Shown: in pieces, positions 6,505 to 12,904 of the stretch
How positions within the stretch are numbered: the first letter of the stretch is position 1
Layout of the letters: every line of letters begins with the position of its first letter
Assembly (NCBI GenBank): GCA_013335235.1
Contig: JAAXVZ010000012.1
Span: forward strand, 1-12,904
Reading direction: 5' to 3'
Source of the DNA: Nanobdellota archaeon
Lineage (GTDB): Archaea; Nanobdellota; Nanobdellia; Woesearchaeales; GW2011-AR15
Length of the DNA stretch: 12,904 bases
The notes under the pieces: model-generated
What the model saw: only the letters and a program-made list of their open reading frames with translations
Told to the model about the DNA's origin: nothing
Database searches by the model: none
Program-made: the position numbers and the translations under genes

Positions 6505-6529
6505 GGGTTTCATTTCTTTTTAATTTAAA
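6497..6529 (+). promoter_or_regulatory. Possible promoter and T-rich tract before secY
   Basis: This is the only junction with a real gap (25 nt). ATAAATAG at 6497-6504 resembles an archaeal TATA box (TTTATAWA-like). Its centre is about 30 bases before the secY ATG, which would place transcription initiation at or very near the start codon and give a leaderless or nearly leaderless mRNA. No Shine-Dalgarno precedes secY, in line with that. The T-rich stretch at 6508-6526 could instead, or also, act as an archaeal oligo-T terminator for the ribosomal transcript. AT-rich gaps easily look like promoters, so confidence is modest. Confidence 0.35.
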
Positions 6530-7978
6530 ATGGGCATTTTTGATAACTTTATCCTAAACCTTCCAGAGGTTGAGTCACCAAAGCAGAAGAAGCAACCGTT
6601 CAATGACAGGCTTAAATGGACTCTTTCGGTCCTTATCCTGTTCTTTATAATGGGTCTTGTGCCGCTCTGGCCTCTTGGTCCTAGCACACTTCAACAATTC
6701 CAGTATCTGTCTATTATCCTAGGAGCAGAGTTTGGAAGTCTGATCTCTTTGGGTATTGGGCCGATCGTGACAGGTTCAATCATATTACAGCTTTTGCAGG
6801 GCGCAGGCATGCTCAAGCTCGATTTGTCGACACACGAGGGCAAGAGGAGATACCAAGGGATCCAGAAATTAATGTCCATCCTCTTTGTAATATTTGAAGC
6901 AGCAATTTATGTGTTTATGGGTGGAATCTCGACACCGGACAAGATTGGCAGCACAGCAGTAGTTGGCGTAGTGAAAACACAGCTTCAGCTTTTGCTTGTC
7001 TTTGAGTTATTTCTAGGTGGAATGATTGTCCTTTTCATGGACGAGATCGTAAGCAAGTGGGGTTTTGGTTCAGGAATAAGTTTGTTTATTGCAGCCGGAA
7101 TCTCAAAGGCAATATTCCTTCAATTGTTCTCTTTCATGGACCAGAACAGGTTTTTCCCTTGGGAAGCAGGATTCAACTGGGAGCAGATTATCGGCCATAT
7201 CGGCAGGATAATTGTTTCCTTGCTGAATGCAAATTATGTCGAGGTCGGGTTATCACTTGTCACAATTGCCGCAACAGTGGTTGTGTTCCTCCTGGCGGTC
7301 TATGCCCAAGCGATGAAAGTCGAGATACCTTTGTCTTTCGGAAGGATAAGGGGACACGGGATAAGATGGCCCCTTCAGTTCATATACACAAGTAACATTC
7401 CAGTCATTTTGGTGGCGTCATTGTTTGCAACATTGCAGCTTTGGGTGAGGCTATTGCAGAATTGGATGGGTGGGAAGCTTATCCCTATCTTGGGTGGCTA
7501 TGAAGGTGCAAATGCAGTTGGTCTTGTATCTGTATTGAATGGTCCAAATCTCGTGAATGCATTGCTCACTAATGGAGGAGATTGGGGTCAGGTTGTTCCT
7601 GTCCTAGGCCAATCTTTGGTTTATATCTTATTGATGGTTGGTGGATCAGTGCTCTTCTCCCTTTTCTGGGTCCAGACTTCAGGGCTTGATGCAGAAAGCC
7701 TGGCCAAACAGATTATGTCCTCCGGACTTCAGGTTCCAGGTTTTAGGCAGGACAAAAGGATCCTGGAGAGAATGCTAAACAGATACATCCTCCCGCTCAC
7801 AGTCATGGGAGCAATCACTGTTGGGGCATTGGCAGCGTTCGCTGACCTTATGGGTGCCCTATCCAGAGGCACAGGTATACTTTTGACAGTGATGATCATA
7901 TACAAGCTCTATGAAGATATTGCTAGAGAGCATATGTTAGACATGAATCCTATGATGAAAAAGTTCATGGGAAAATAG
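6530..7978 (+). CDS. secY: Preprotein translocase channel subunit SecY
   Basis: SecY (Sec61alpha) is the protein-conducting channel of the cytoplasmic membrane. The 482 residues contain the expected ten hydrophobic helices. TM1 is near 29-48. The plug and TM2 region follows at about 60-95, containing 'GSLISLGIGPIVTGSIILQL'. The cytosolic loop before TM7 holds 'SFGRIRGHGIRWPLQFIYTS' (269-288), which contacts the ribosome and SecA-like partners. The second ribosome-contacting loop is at about 385-415 ('GLDAESLAKQIMSSG', 'VPGFRQDKR'). The length is a little above the usual 430-470. Position after uL15 is the classical one. ATG 6530 is preceded by TTTAAA with no Shine-Dalgarno. STT3 follows after four bases. 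Confidence 0.97.
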   Translation: MGIFDNFILNLPEVESPKQKKQPFNDRLKWTLSVLILFFIMGLVPLWPLGPSTLQQFQYLSIILGAEFGSLISLGIGPIVTGSIILQLLQGAGMLKLDLSTHEGKRRYQGIQKLMSILFVIFEAAIYVFMGGISTPDKIGSTAVVGVVKTQLQLLLVFELFLGGMIVLFMDEIVSKWGFGSGISLFIAAGISKAIFLQLFSFMDQNRFFPWEAGFNWEQIIGHIGRIIVSLLNANYVEVGLSLVTIAATVVVFLLAVYAQAMKVEIPLSFGRIRGHGIRWPLQFIYTSNIPVILVASLFATLQLWVRLLQNWMGGKLIPILGGYEGANAVGLVSVLNGPNLVNALLTNGGDWGQVVPVLGQSLVYILLMVGGSVLFSLFWVQTSGLDAESLAKQIMSSGLQVPGFRQDKRILERMLNRYILPLTVMGAITVGALAAFADLMGALSRGTGILLTVMIIYKLYEDIAREHMLDMNPMMKKFMGK

Positions 7979-7982
7979 CGGG

Positions 7983-10742
7983 GTGGGTATTTTGGGAAAA
8001 GGAAAAGGCGAAGAGCTTTCTGTTAATTTTTCATTCAATTCTGATTTTCTTAAGAAGTATGGGTTCTTACTCCTTCTCTTAGTCCCGCTTATCATCACTA
8101 TTTACATACGCTCTGTCCCAATACAGCTTGACGTTGTTGATGAATGGGCAAGGCAAGGAGTATATGATGGTATAAAAGCGAGCATAAGCCAGCAAGTTGA
8201 TAAGCAGCTGCCTAACCACCCGAATAAAGAAGGGATAATCAATGACGAGTTCCAGAAGGCTCTCGCAGCCCAAGGGCCGCAGATAGAGCAGCTCATTTCA
8301 CAGAGAGCAACCTACATCAAAGACAATTTCAAGGACACGGATGGCACGACATATCTCGGCGATATAGATTCTTATTTCTGGCTAAGATATGCCAGGAACA
8401 TACTTGAAACAGGCAGCATGGGTGACACAGTCAAGGATGGAAAACCATATGATACGCATATGTTCTCCCCGAATGGCATGCCCATAGAGCCAAACATATA
8501 TCCTTATGCAGAGGTTTTTGTATACAAGGTCCTTGCGGTCTTCAATCCAAAAGTAAATCTGCTTGAAGCAGGCTATTATACACCTATGTTTTTTGCGCTG
8601 ATAGCTGTGGTGGCAGCGTTCTTGATAGGAAGGAAGTTGGCAGGAAACCTAGCTGGTTTAGTTGCATCTATATTGATAGCTGTCAACCCTATTGTCCTTA
8701 GCAGGTCATTTGGCTCTGACAACGACATAGTCAACATCACGTTCCCGCTCATAATAATGCTTTTCACGATCTATGCTTTTGACTCAGAGAACCTGAAGAA
8801 AACAGCGATATTTACAGCTATAACCGGGTTATTGTTTGGCATATATAGCTTTGCATGGAGCGGTTGGTGGTTTTTGTTTCTCATTGTCATAGGCTCAGGA
8901 GCAATATATCTGGTCTATCTTTTTGTAATGGATCACAAAGACCATCATTTTGCGGATAGCAAGAAACACCCAAAACCGCATATACAGAAATATTACCCCT
9001 CTTTGCTTTTTATAGGTCTTTTGACACTATCAACATTCATAGGCCTGACGCTTTTTGGCAATCAGGACACATTCCTGAACATCGTCAGGTATCCCTTTGA
9101 TGTGATGCAGCTAAAGGAGGCGTCAAGAGGCGTTTCAATATGGCCGAACGTCTATACCACGGTTGCAGAGCTCAGCGAAGCAGGGCTATCTGATATTGTA
9201 GGGAGCCTTGGCGGGTCCATACTGTTTTTCATTGCGCTACTTGGGACTACTATATCTTTCATAACTTTCAAAGGCAACGATAAGAACAAAATCGGATATT
9301 TTGCAGTTGCGGCAATAATCTTCTTGTTTGCCATGAACTCGGCAAGAGCCAACAGCATCTCAATAACGATTCTGGTAGCATTACTAGTGATCCCTTTAAT
9401 ACTCGGATTCATGATGTCCTTCTTCCTTGGACCCAGGGTAGATCCAAGACACAGCCTGATAATGACTTTCTGGGTTGTTGCGACAATATACTCAGCAACA
9501 AAAGGTGTCAGGTTCTTATTGCTCACCGTACCTGTCTTTTCTATCTCTATTGCAGTATTCGCAGAGGCAATCTCCAAGTTCTTTTCTGAGACAGTTGCAA
9601 AGGCACTAGATATAAACGGAATGGTGATAAGGGTTATCTTCTTTGGAGTAATCTGCCTGCTCTTATTCGGGCCAGTACAACAGGGATATGCGACAGCTTA
9701 TAGGTATGTTCCGACAATCAGCGATGCATGGGTCTCTTCTCTTCAGCAGATCAAGGCAGATTCTGGTGAAGGGGCGATAATAAACTCTTGGTGGGATTTT
9801 GGGCATTGGTTCAAATACTGGTCAGACAGGGGTGTCACCTTTGACGGAGCATCTCAAAATAACCAGCAGGCGCATTGGATCGGCAAGGTATTGATGACAA
9901 CAGATGAAGATCAGGCAGTTGCCATCCTCAGGATGCTGGATTGCGGCGGATCAAAGGCAGAAGCGAGGCTTACAGAGATAACAAAGGATCCATATGACTC
10001 TGTGAATTTGCTTTATAGCTTTTTTGCGATGGATAAAGAAGAGACAAGACAAGAGTTGCTGAAGATAACTACAGACGCAGAGGCAGAAGAGATTCTGGGT
10101 TACTTATACTGTGAGCCGCCAGCAGATTACTTTATCACATCAGGGGACATGGTAGGGAAATCAGGTGTATGGGCCCACTTCGGAAGCTGGGACTTCAAAC
10201 GCGCGAGAATATATTCTACCTTCAAAGCAGAAGCAAGCATGCAGGATTATATCCGGACCGCTACGGCGGATTTGGGAATCACAGAAACCGAGGCTCTTGC
10301 GGCATACAATGAACTGAACACATTTACAACAGACCGTCAGTTCAATGACTGGATAGCACCATGGCCGAACTATGGTGGACTTGTAGACTGTACTGGGGAT
10401 ATTGGGCTTGTTTGCAGGATACCTTCACAGCAGCAGCCGCTTAGGATTAACAAGACAACAATGGAAGCTTATATTGAGACGGCACAGGGAAGATTCTATC
10501 CTCTCTCTTTTTCATATAATAAAGAAGGGTTTGTGCATGAGATATATTCTGGCAACACAACAAACTATGGAATTTCGCTCTTGGGAGACAGAACGCTCCT
10601 CTTCATGAATGATGAACTTACGGCGTCCATGTTCACCAGGATGTTCTATTTGGATGGTACTGGCCTTAGGCACTTCAAGAAGTTCAGCGACGTGACAGAC
10701 ATAGGCGGCACCAGGATAATAATCTGGAAAGTTGAATGGTAA
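7983..10742 (+). CDS. aglB: Oligosaccharyltransferase catalytic subunit STT3/AglB
   Basis: This enzyme transfers a lipid-linked glycan to asparagine in N-x-S/T sequons outside the membrane. The 919 residues show TM1 at about 24-44, then a multi-helix membrane domain up to about residue 580, then an extracytoplasmic C-terminal domain. Key motifs are a first acidic motif D127-I-D129 followed by S-Y-F-W, D246-N-D248 (second DxD), T393-V-A-E396 (the TIXE/SVSE motif of external loop 5), and W603-W-D-F-G607 (WWDxG, sequon binding). I could not firmly place the DK/MI motif. About 80 residues separate TM1 from the first acidic motif, longer than in bacterial PglB. The start is uncertain: GTG 7983 gives 919 residues, while TTG 7992 has GGGGTG at a better distance and gives 916. 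Confidence 0.96.
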   Translation: MGILGKGKGEELSVNFSFNSDFLKKYGFLLLLLVPLIITIYIRSVPIQLDVVDEWARQGVYDGIKASISQQVDKQLPNHPNKEGIINDEFQKALAAQGPQIEQLISQRATYIKDNFKDTDGTTYLGDIDSYFWLRYARNILETGSMGDTVKDGKPYDTHMFSPNGMPIEPNIYPYAEVFVYKVLAVFNPKVNLLEAGYYTPMFFALIAVVAAFLIGRKLAGNLAGLVASILIAVNPIVLSRSFGSDNDIVNITFPLIIMLFTIYAFDSENLKKTAIFTAITGLLFGIYSFAWSGWWFLFLIVIGSGAIYLVYLFVMDHKDHHFADSKKHPKPHIQKYYPSLLFIGLLTLSTFIGLTLFGNQDTFLNIVRYPFDVMQLKEASRGVSIWPNVYTTVAELSEAGLSDIVGSLGGSILFFIALLGTTISFITFKGNDKNKIGYFAVAAIIFLFAMNSARANSISITILVALLVIPLILGFMMSFFLGPRVDPRHSLIMTFWVVATIYSATKGVRFLLLTVPVFSISIAVFAEAISKFFSETVAKALDINGMVIRVIFFGVICLLLFGPVQQGYATAYRYVPTISDAWVSSLQQIKADSGEGAIINSWWDFGHWFKYWSDRGVTFDGASQNNQQAHWIGKVLMTTDEDQAVAILRMLDCGGSKAEARLTEITKDPYDSVNLLYSFFAMDKEETRQELLKITTDAEAEEILGYLYCEPPADYFITSGDMVGKSGVWAHFGSWDFKRARIYSTFKAEASMQDYIRTATADLGITETEALAAYNELNTFTTDRQFNDWIAPWPNYGGLVDCTGDIGLVCRIPSQQQPLRINKTTMEAYIETAQGRFYPLSFSYNKEGFVHEIYSGNTTNYGISLLGDRTLLFMNDELTASMFTRMFYLDGTGLRHFKKFSDVTDIGGTRIIIWKVEW

Positions 10743-11080
10743 AATCACTTTATCTTATCCTTGGCTGCTCCGTATCCAATGCAATAGGGCAGCTTCTCCT
10801 TAAGATTGGGGCGAAAGGCATTGTCCTGTCGCTGGATATAATTAAGAACTATTATCTTATCGCAGGACTGATACTCTATGCAGCAAGCGCTGTAGCAATG
10901 ATACTTGCCCTTCGGACATCAGACCTGTCTACTGTCTACCCGCTTACAGCATTAGGGTATGTATGGGTGGCATTTTTGTCCTTCTTCTTTTTTAAAGATA
11001 CACTCTCTTTCACGAATGTCTTGGGCATATGCATGATTGTATGCGGATCATTTTTCATTGCCAAAGGTGACATAGCATGA
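10736..11080 (+). CDS. Small four-helix EamA/SMR-like transporter subunit (ArnE/ArnF-like), first of a pair
   Basis: This is a 114-residue, very hydrophobic protein with four predicted membrane helices at about 4-24, 41-60, 67-86 and 93-110. It carries the small EamA/SMR-type pattern: 'GQLLLKIGAKG' after the first half-helix, 'ALRTSDLSTVYPLTAL' (about 58-73), a charged 'FFKDTLS' and the C-terminal 'VLGICMIVCGSFFIA'. The conserved glutamate of drug-pumping SMR proteins in TM1 is absent, while the GQ-x-LLK pattern recalls ArnE/ArnF-like subunits that flip undecaprenyl-phosphate-linked sugars. The gene overlaps the STT3 end by seven bases and the next gene by four. The substrate is not known. 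Family assignment is fairly firm; the flippase role is inference. Confidence 0.8.
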   Translation: MVKSLYLILGCSVSNAIGQLLLKIGAKGIVLSLDIIKNYYLIAGLILYAASAVAMILALRTSDLSTVYPLTALGYVWVAFLSFFFFKDTLSFTNVLGICMIVCGSFFIAKGDIA

Positions 11081-11379
11081 CCTTGCTTTACCTCATACCC
11101 TCAATCGTGCTGGCAGCTATTGGGATGGTCCTTTTGAAGCAAGGAGCAAGCAAGATTGGCATCAAATTGGTTCTTGGGCTGTTATTCCTCTCAGCTTCAA
11201 TGGCATTCTATCTCCTGTCTCTCAGGACAGAGCAGCTCAGCGTAGTGTATTCTGTAGGAGCCATGACACATGTCCTTGTCATATTTATGTCCTTTACGAT
11301 TATGCGCGAGAGGATTAGCGACTATAAATGGGTTGGCATAATATTTATAATACTGGGCAGTTTTTTTGTTGTCAGATGA
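11077..11379 (+). CDS. Small four-helix EamA/SMR-like transporter subunit (ArnE/ArnF-like), second of a pair
   Basis: This is a 100-residue membrane protein with four helices at about 3-20, 31-49, 56-76 and 84-99. It is clearly related to the preceding gene: 'GMVLLKQGASK' aligns with 'GQLLLKIGAKG', 'SLRTEQLSVVYSVGAM' with 'ALRTSDLSTVYPLTAL', and 'IFIILGSFFVVR' with the partner's C-terminus. It has E78 ('RERIS') where the partner has K-D. Start and stop overlap both neighbours as ATGA, so the pair is probably made in similar amounts and works as a heterodimer, as in ArnE/ArnF and paired SMR systems. It has no TM1 glutamate. Function and substrate are inferred only from the family and from the neighbouring glycosylation genes. 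Confidence 0.8.
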   Translation: MTLLYLIPSIVLAAIGMVLLKQGASKIGIKLVLGLLFLSASMAFYLLSLRTEQLSVVYSVGAMTHVLVIFMSFTIMRERISDYKWVGIIFIILGSFFVVR

Positions 11380-12323
11380 AAACAATCCTCGTTACCGGCG
11401 GAGCAGGGTTCATAGGCAGCCATGTCTGCGATAGGCTTCTCGCAATGGGTTTCAATGTTGTTTGCGTAGATAATTTTAATGATTATTATCCGCCGGAAAT
11501 CAAACGAAAGAACATCTCACACAATCTCAGTAAGAAGGAATTTGCGCTAGTGAAGGCAGATATTGCGGACTACTGTGCCATGGAAGATATCTTCCGGATG
11601 CAGATAGATTCAGTAATACACCTGGCAGCAAGGGCAGGAGTGAGACCCTCTCTTGAGAACCCATTTATCTATGAAGAGACAAATATAAGGGGAACATTAA
11701 ACCTTCTTGAGCTTTCAAGAAAAAATAAGGTAGCTTCGTTCATATTCGGTTCAAGTTCTTCTGTCTACGGGCTGAAGAACAAAACACCGTTCACAGAAGA
11801 TGACAGGACAGATGCTCCTATAAGCCCTTATGCAGCCACAAAAAAAGCAGGAGAGGTCTTATGCTATACCTATAGCAAGATATATGGGCTGAAATGCATC
11901 TGCTTGAGGTTCTTCACTGTATATGGTCCAAGGGGCAGGCCCGATATGGCACCATACCTTTTTACAAAAGCAATAGATGCAGGAGAAGAGATATTTTTAT
12001 TTGGAGACGGCAGCACCAGGCGTGATTATACTTATATTGAAGATATAACTGAAGGCATAATTGCCTGCTTAGGAAAGGATTATACGTATGAAATATTTAA
12101 TCTTGGTAATTCAAGGACAGTCTCTCTGGGCGAGCTTGTTACGACAATCGAGCAGAAGCTTGGCAAGAAGGCAAAGATAGTACGTAAGCCAATCCCTCCG
12201 GGAGATGTCTTAGTTACTTACGCAGACATATCAAAAGCCACCAGGCTTCTTGGATATAGCCCAAAAACAAGTATAACTAAGGGAATATCAAATTTTGTTG
12301 ACTGGTACCATGGCAAACATTAA
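11376..12323 (+). CDS. NAD-dependent nucleotide-sugar epimerase, UDP-glucuronate 4-epimerase-like
   Basis: This is a 315-residue extended short-chain dehydrogenase/reductase. The NAD-binding loop is G8-G-A-G-F-I-G14 with D32 following beta-2. The catalytic set is S127 ('FGSSSSVYG'), Y152 and K156 (YAATK). 'DNFNDYYPPEIKRKN' and 'RFFTVYGPRGRPDMAPYLFT' are typical of UDP-glucuronate 4-epimerases (CapI/GAE type). 'FGDGSTRRDYTYIEDITEGI' is shared by the wider GalE-like group. It probably supplies UDP-galacturonate or a related sugar for glycans; UDP-glucose 4-epimerase is the main alternative. The true start is ATG 11376, overlapping the transporter stop as ATGA; an upstream in-frame ATG (11328) adds 16 residues that do not fit the Rossmann start. 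It overlaps the next gene by 14 bases. Confidence 0.9.
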   Translation: MKTILVTGGAGFIGSHVCDRLLAMGFNVVCVDNFNDYYPPEIKRKNISHNLSKKEFALVKADIADYCAMEDIFRMQIDSVIHLAARAGVRPSLENPFIYEETNIRGTLNLLELSRKNKVASFIFGSSSSVYGLKNKTPFTEDDRTDAPISPYAATKKAGEVLCYTYSKIYGLKCICLRFFTVYGPRGRPDMAPYLFTKAIDAGEEIFLFGDGSTRRDYTYIEDITEGIIACLGKDYTYEIFNLGNSRTVSLGELVTTIEQKLGKKAKIVRKPIPPGDVLVTYADISKATRLLGYSPKTSITKGISNFVDWYHGKH

Positions 12324-12904
12324 TAAGTGGATATGGGTCTTCCTGATAATTGTGCTCTGCATATCTTACTTCTCTGTTGTATATGCGGTAAGGGTGACAC
12401 CGGTAATCAAGACAAGCGGGTATCAGAAGCTTATTGACTTCAAGCCTGAGATAGATGATAGTCCTTACCTCGGCAACATAACTGCGCCTATCACTATAAT
12501 TGTCTACAATGAACTAGGATGTGACGGGTGCAACGCTTTCTATATTCAGACATACCCCTACCTGTATGATAACTATATCAAAACAGGAAAAGCAAGGTTA
12601 TATTACAGGCCGCTATTGCTTGGAAGGGATATTTCAGAGAAAAGTCTTAATTATAATCTGACAAAATCTCTTTTGTGCACATCAGATGCCGGAGATAAAT
12701 ATTGGGAAGCATTTAGGAAAATAAATGTCGGAGAATACTATGGTCCGGTTGAATGTGATATCGACATGAAATTATCTGATTTGGCGCAGGAGAACCAGTT
12801 TTTCGGTATAATCGCAGGGCCAACTATATATATAGGTATAAATAACCATGATAATACAATAATTACCGGTATTCCGGCGCAAGATAGGCTCAGAAGGATA
12901 CTCA
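12310..12904 (+). CDS. Membrane-anchored DsbA-like thioredoxin-fold protein (3' end outside the window)
   Basis: This reading frame is open from ATG 12310 to the window edge (198 codons and one base). A hydrophobic segment at residues 7-26 after 'MANINK' looks like a signal anchor or signal peptide. The DsbA/thioredoxin_4-type fold follows: 'PYLGNITAPITIIVYNELG' leads to the active site C71-D-G-C74. An expected cis-proline region lies at G170-P171-T172 ('AGPTIYIG'). Two further cysteines, C123 and C149, might form a second disulfide. Two N-x-T sequons, N56 and N116, lie on the presumed external side. The role is probably disulfide formation or isomerization outside the membrane; a reductase role is possible. 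It starts within the epimerase, 14 bases before that gene's end. Confidence 0.85.
   Translation, partial: MANINKWIWVFLIIVLCISYFSVVYAVRVTPVIKTSGYQKLIDFKPEIDDSPYLGNITAPITIIVYNELGCDGCNAFYIQTYPYLYDNYIKTGKARLYYRPLLLGRDISEKSLNYNLTKSLLCTSDAGDKYWEAFRKINVGEYYGPVECDIDMKLSDLAQENQFFGIIAGPTIYIGINNHDNTIITGIPAQDRLRRIL

Noticed and set aside
7057..7395. 112-codon open frame within secY
   Set aside because: It is an alternative frame of a strongly conserved secY region with no recognisable domain or start signal.
11328..11375. 16-codon upstream extension of the epimerase
   Set aside because: It lies inside the transporter gene. The Rossmann fold begins directly at ATG 11376 (MKTILVTGG), which forms an ATGA overlap.
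10736..11379. One frameshifted longer EamA transporter split in two
   Set aside because: Each half has a full set of four helices and its own conserved motifs, and they join by a regular ATGA. This is a gene pair, not a broken gene.
1..12904. CRISPR array, tRNA, rRNA, insertion sequence or long repeat
   Set aside because: No spaced repeats, cloverleaf-like segment, transposase or inverted terminal repeats were seen; coding density is almost complete.

Overview
The window reads as part of an archaeal chromosome. It begins in the last codons of uS17 and continues through the archaeal spc-type ribosomal protein cluster in canonical order: uS17, uL14, uL24, eS4, uL5, uS14, uS8, uL6, eL32, eL19, uL18, uS5, uL30, uL15, then SecY. 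The archaeal/eukaryotic-type proteins eS4, eL32 and eL19, together with archaeal forms of uS5, uS8 and uL30, rule out a bacterium. The STT3-type oligosaccharyltransferase, the short gaps and the loss of the usual genes after secY (adenylate kinase and others) suggest a DPANN-type lineage, with Woesearchaeota/Pacearchaeota-like as my best guess. That placement is inference from protein appearance, not a phylogeny.

Layout: positions 1-6504 hold 14 ribosomal protein genes (uS17 only as a tail), all on the + strand, with gaps of 1-10 nt or short overlaps. The largest gap in the window is 25 nt, between uL15 and secY (6505-6529). It is T-rich, and the end of uL15 carries a TATA-like ATAAATAG, so a promoter could serve secY and the genes after it. 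Positions 6530-10742 hold SecY and a 919-residue oligosaccharyltransferase catalytic subunit (STT3/AglB) with its key motifs. Positions 10736-12904 hold a pair of overlapping four-helix SMR/ArnE-ArnF-like transporter genes, a UDP-glucuronate-4-epimerase-like SDR enzyme, and a membrane-anchored DsbA-like thioredoxin-fold protein that runs off the right edge. No stretch of 300 bases lacks a gene. I saw no tRNA, rRNA, CRISPR array, insertion sequence or repeat.

How the genes may work together: ribosomal proteins supply the translation machinery, SecY the membrane channel, and STT3 N-glycosylates chains as they emerge. The epimerase may make a nucleotide sugar for the glycan. The small transporter pair may flip a lipid-linked sugar, and the thioredoxin-fold protein may handle disulfides outside the cell. 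The ribosomal genes, SecY and STT3 are solid calls. The idea that the distal genes form one protein export and maturation module is inference from order and overlap, and is the most interesting feature of the window.
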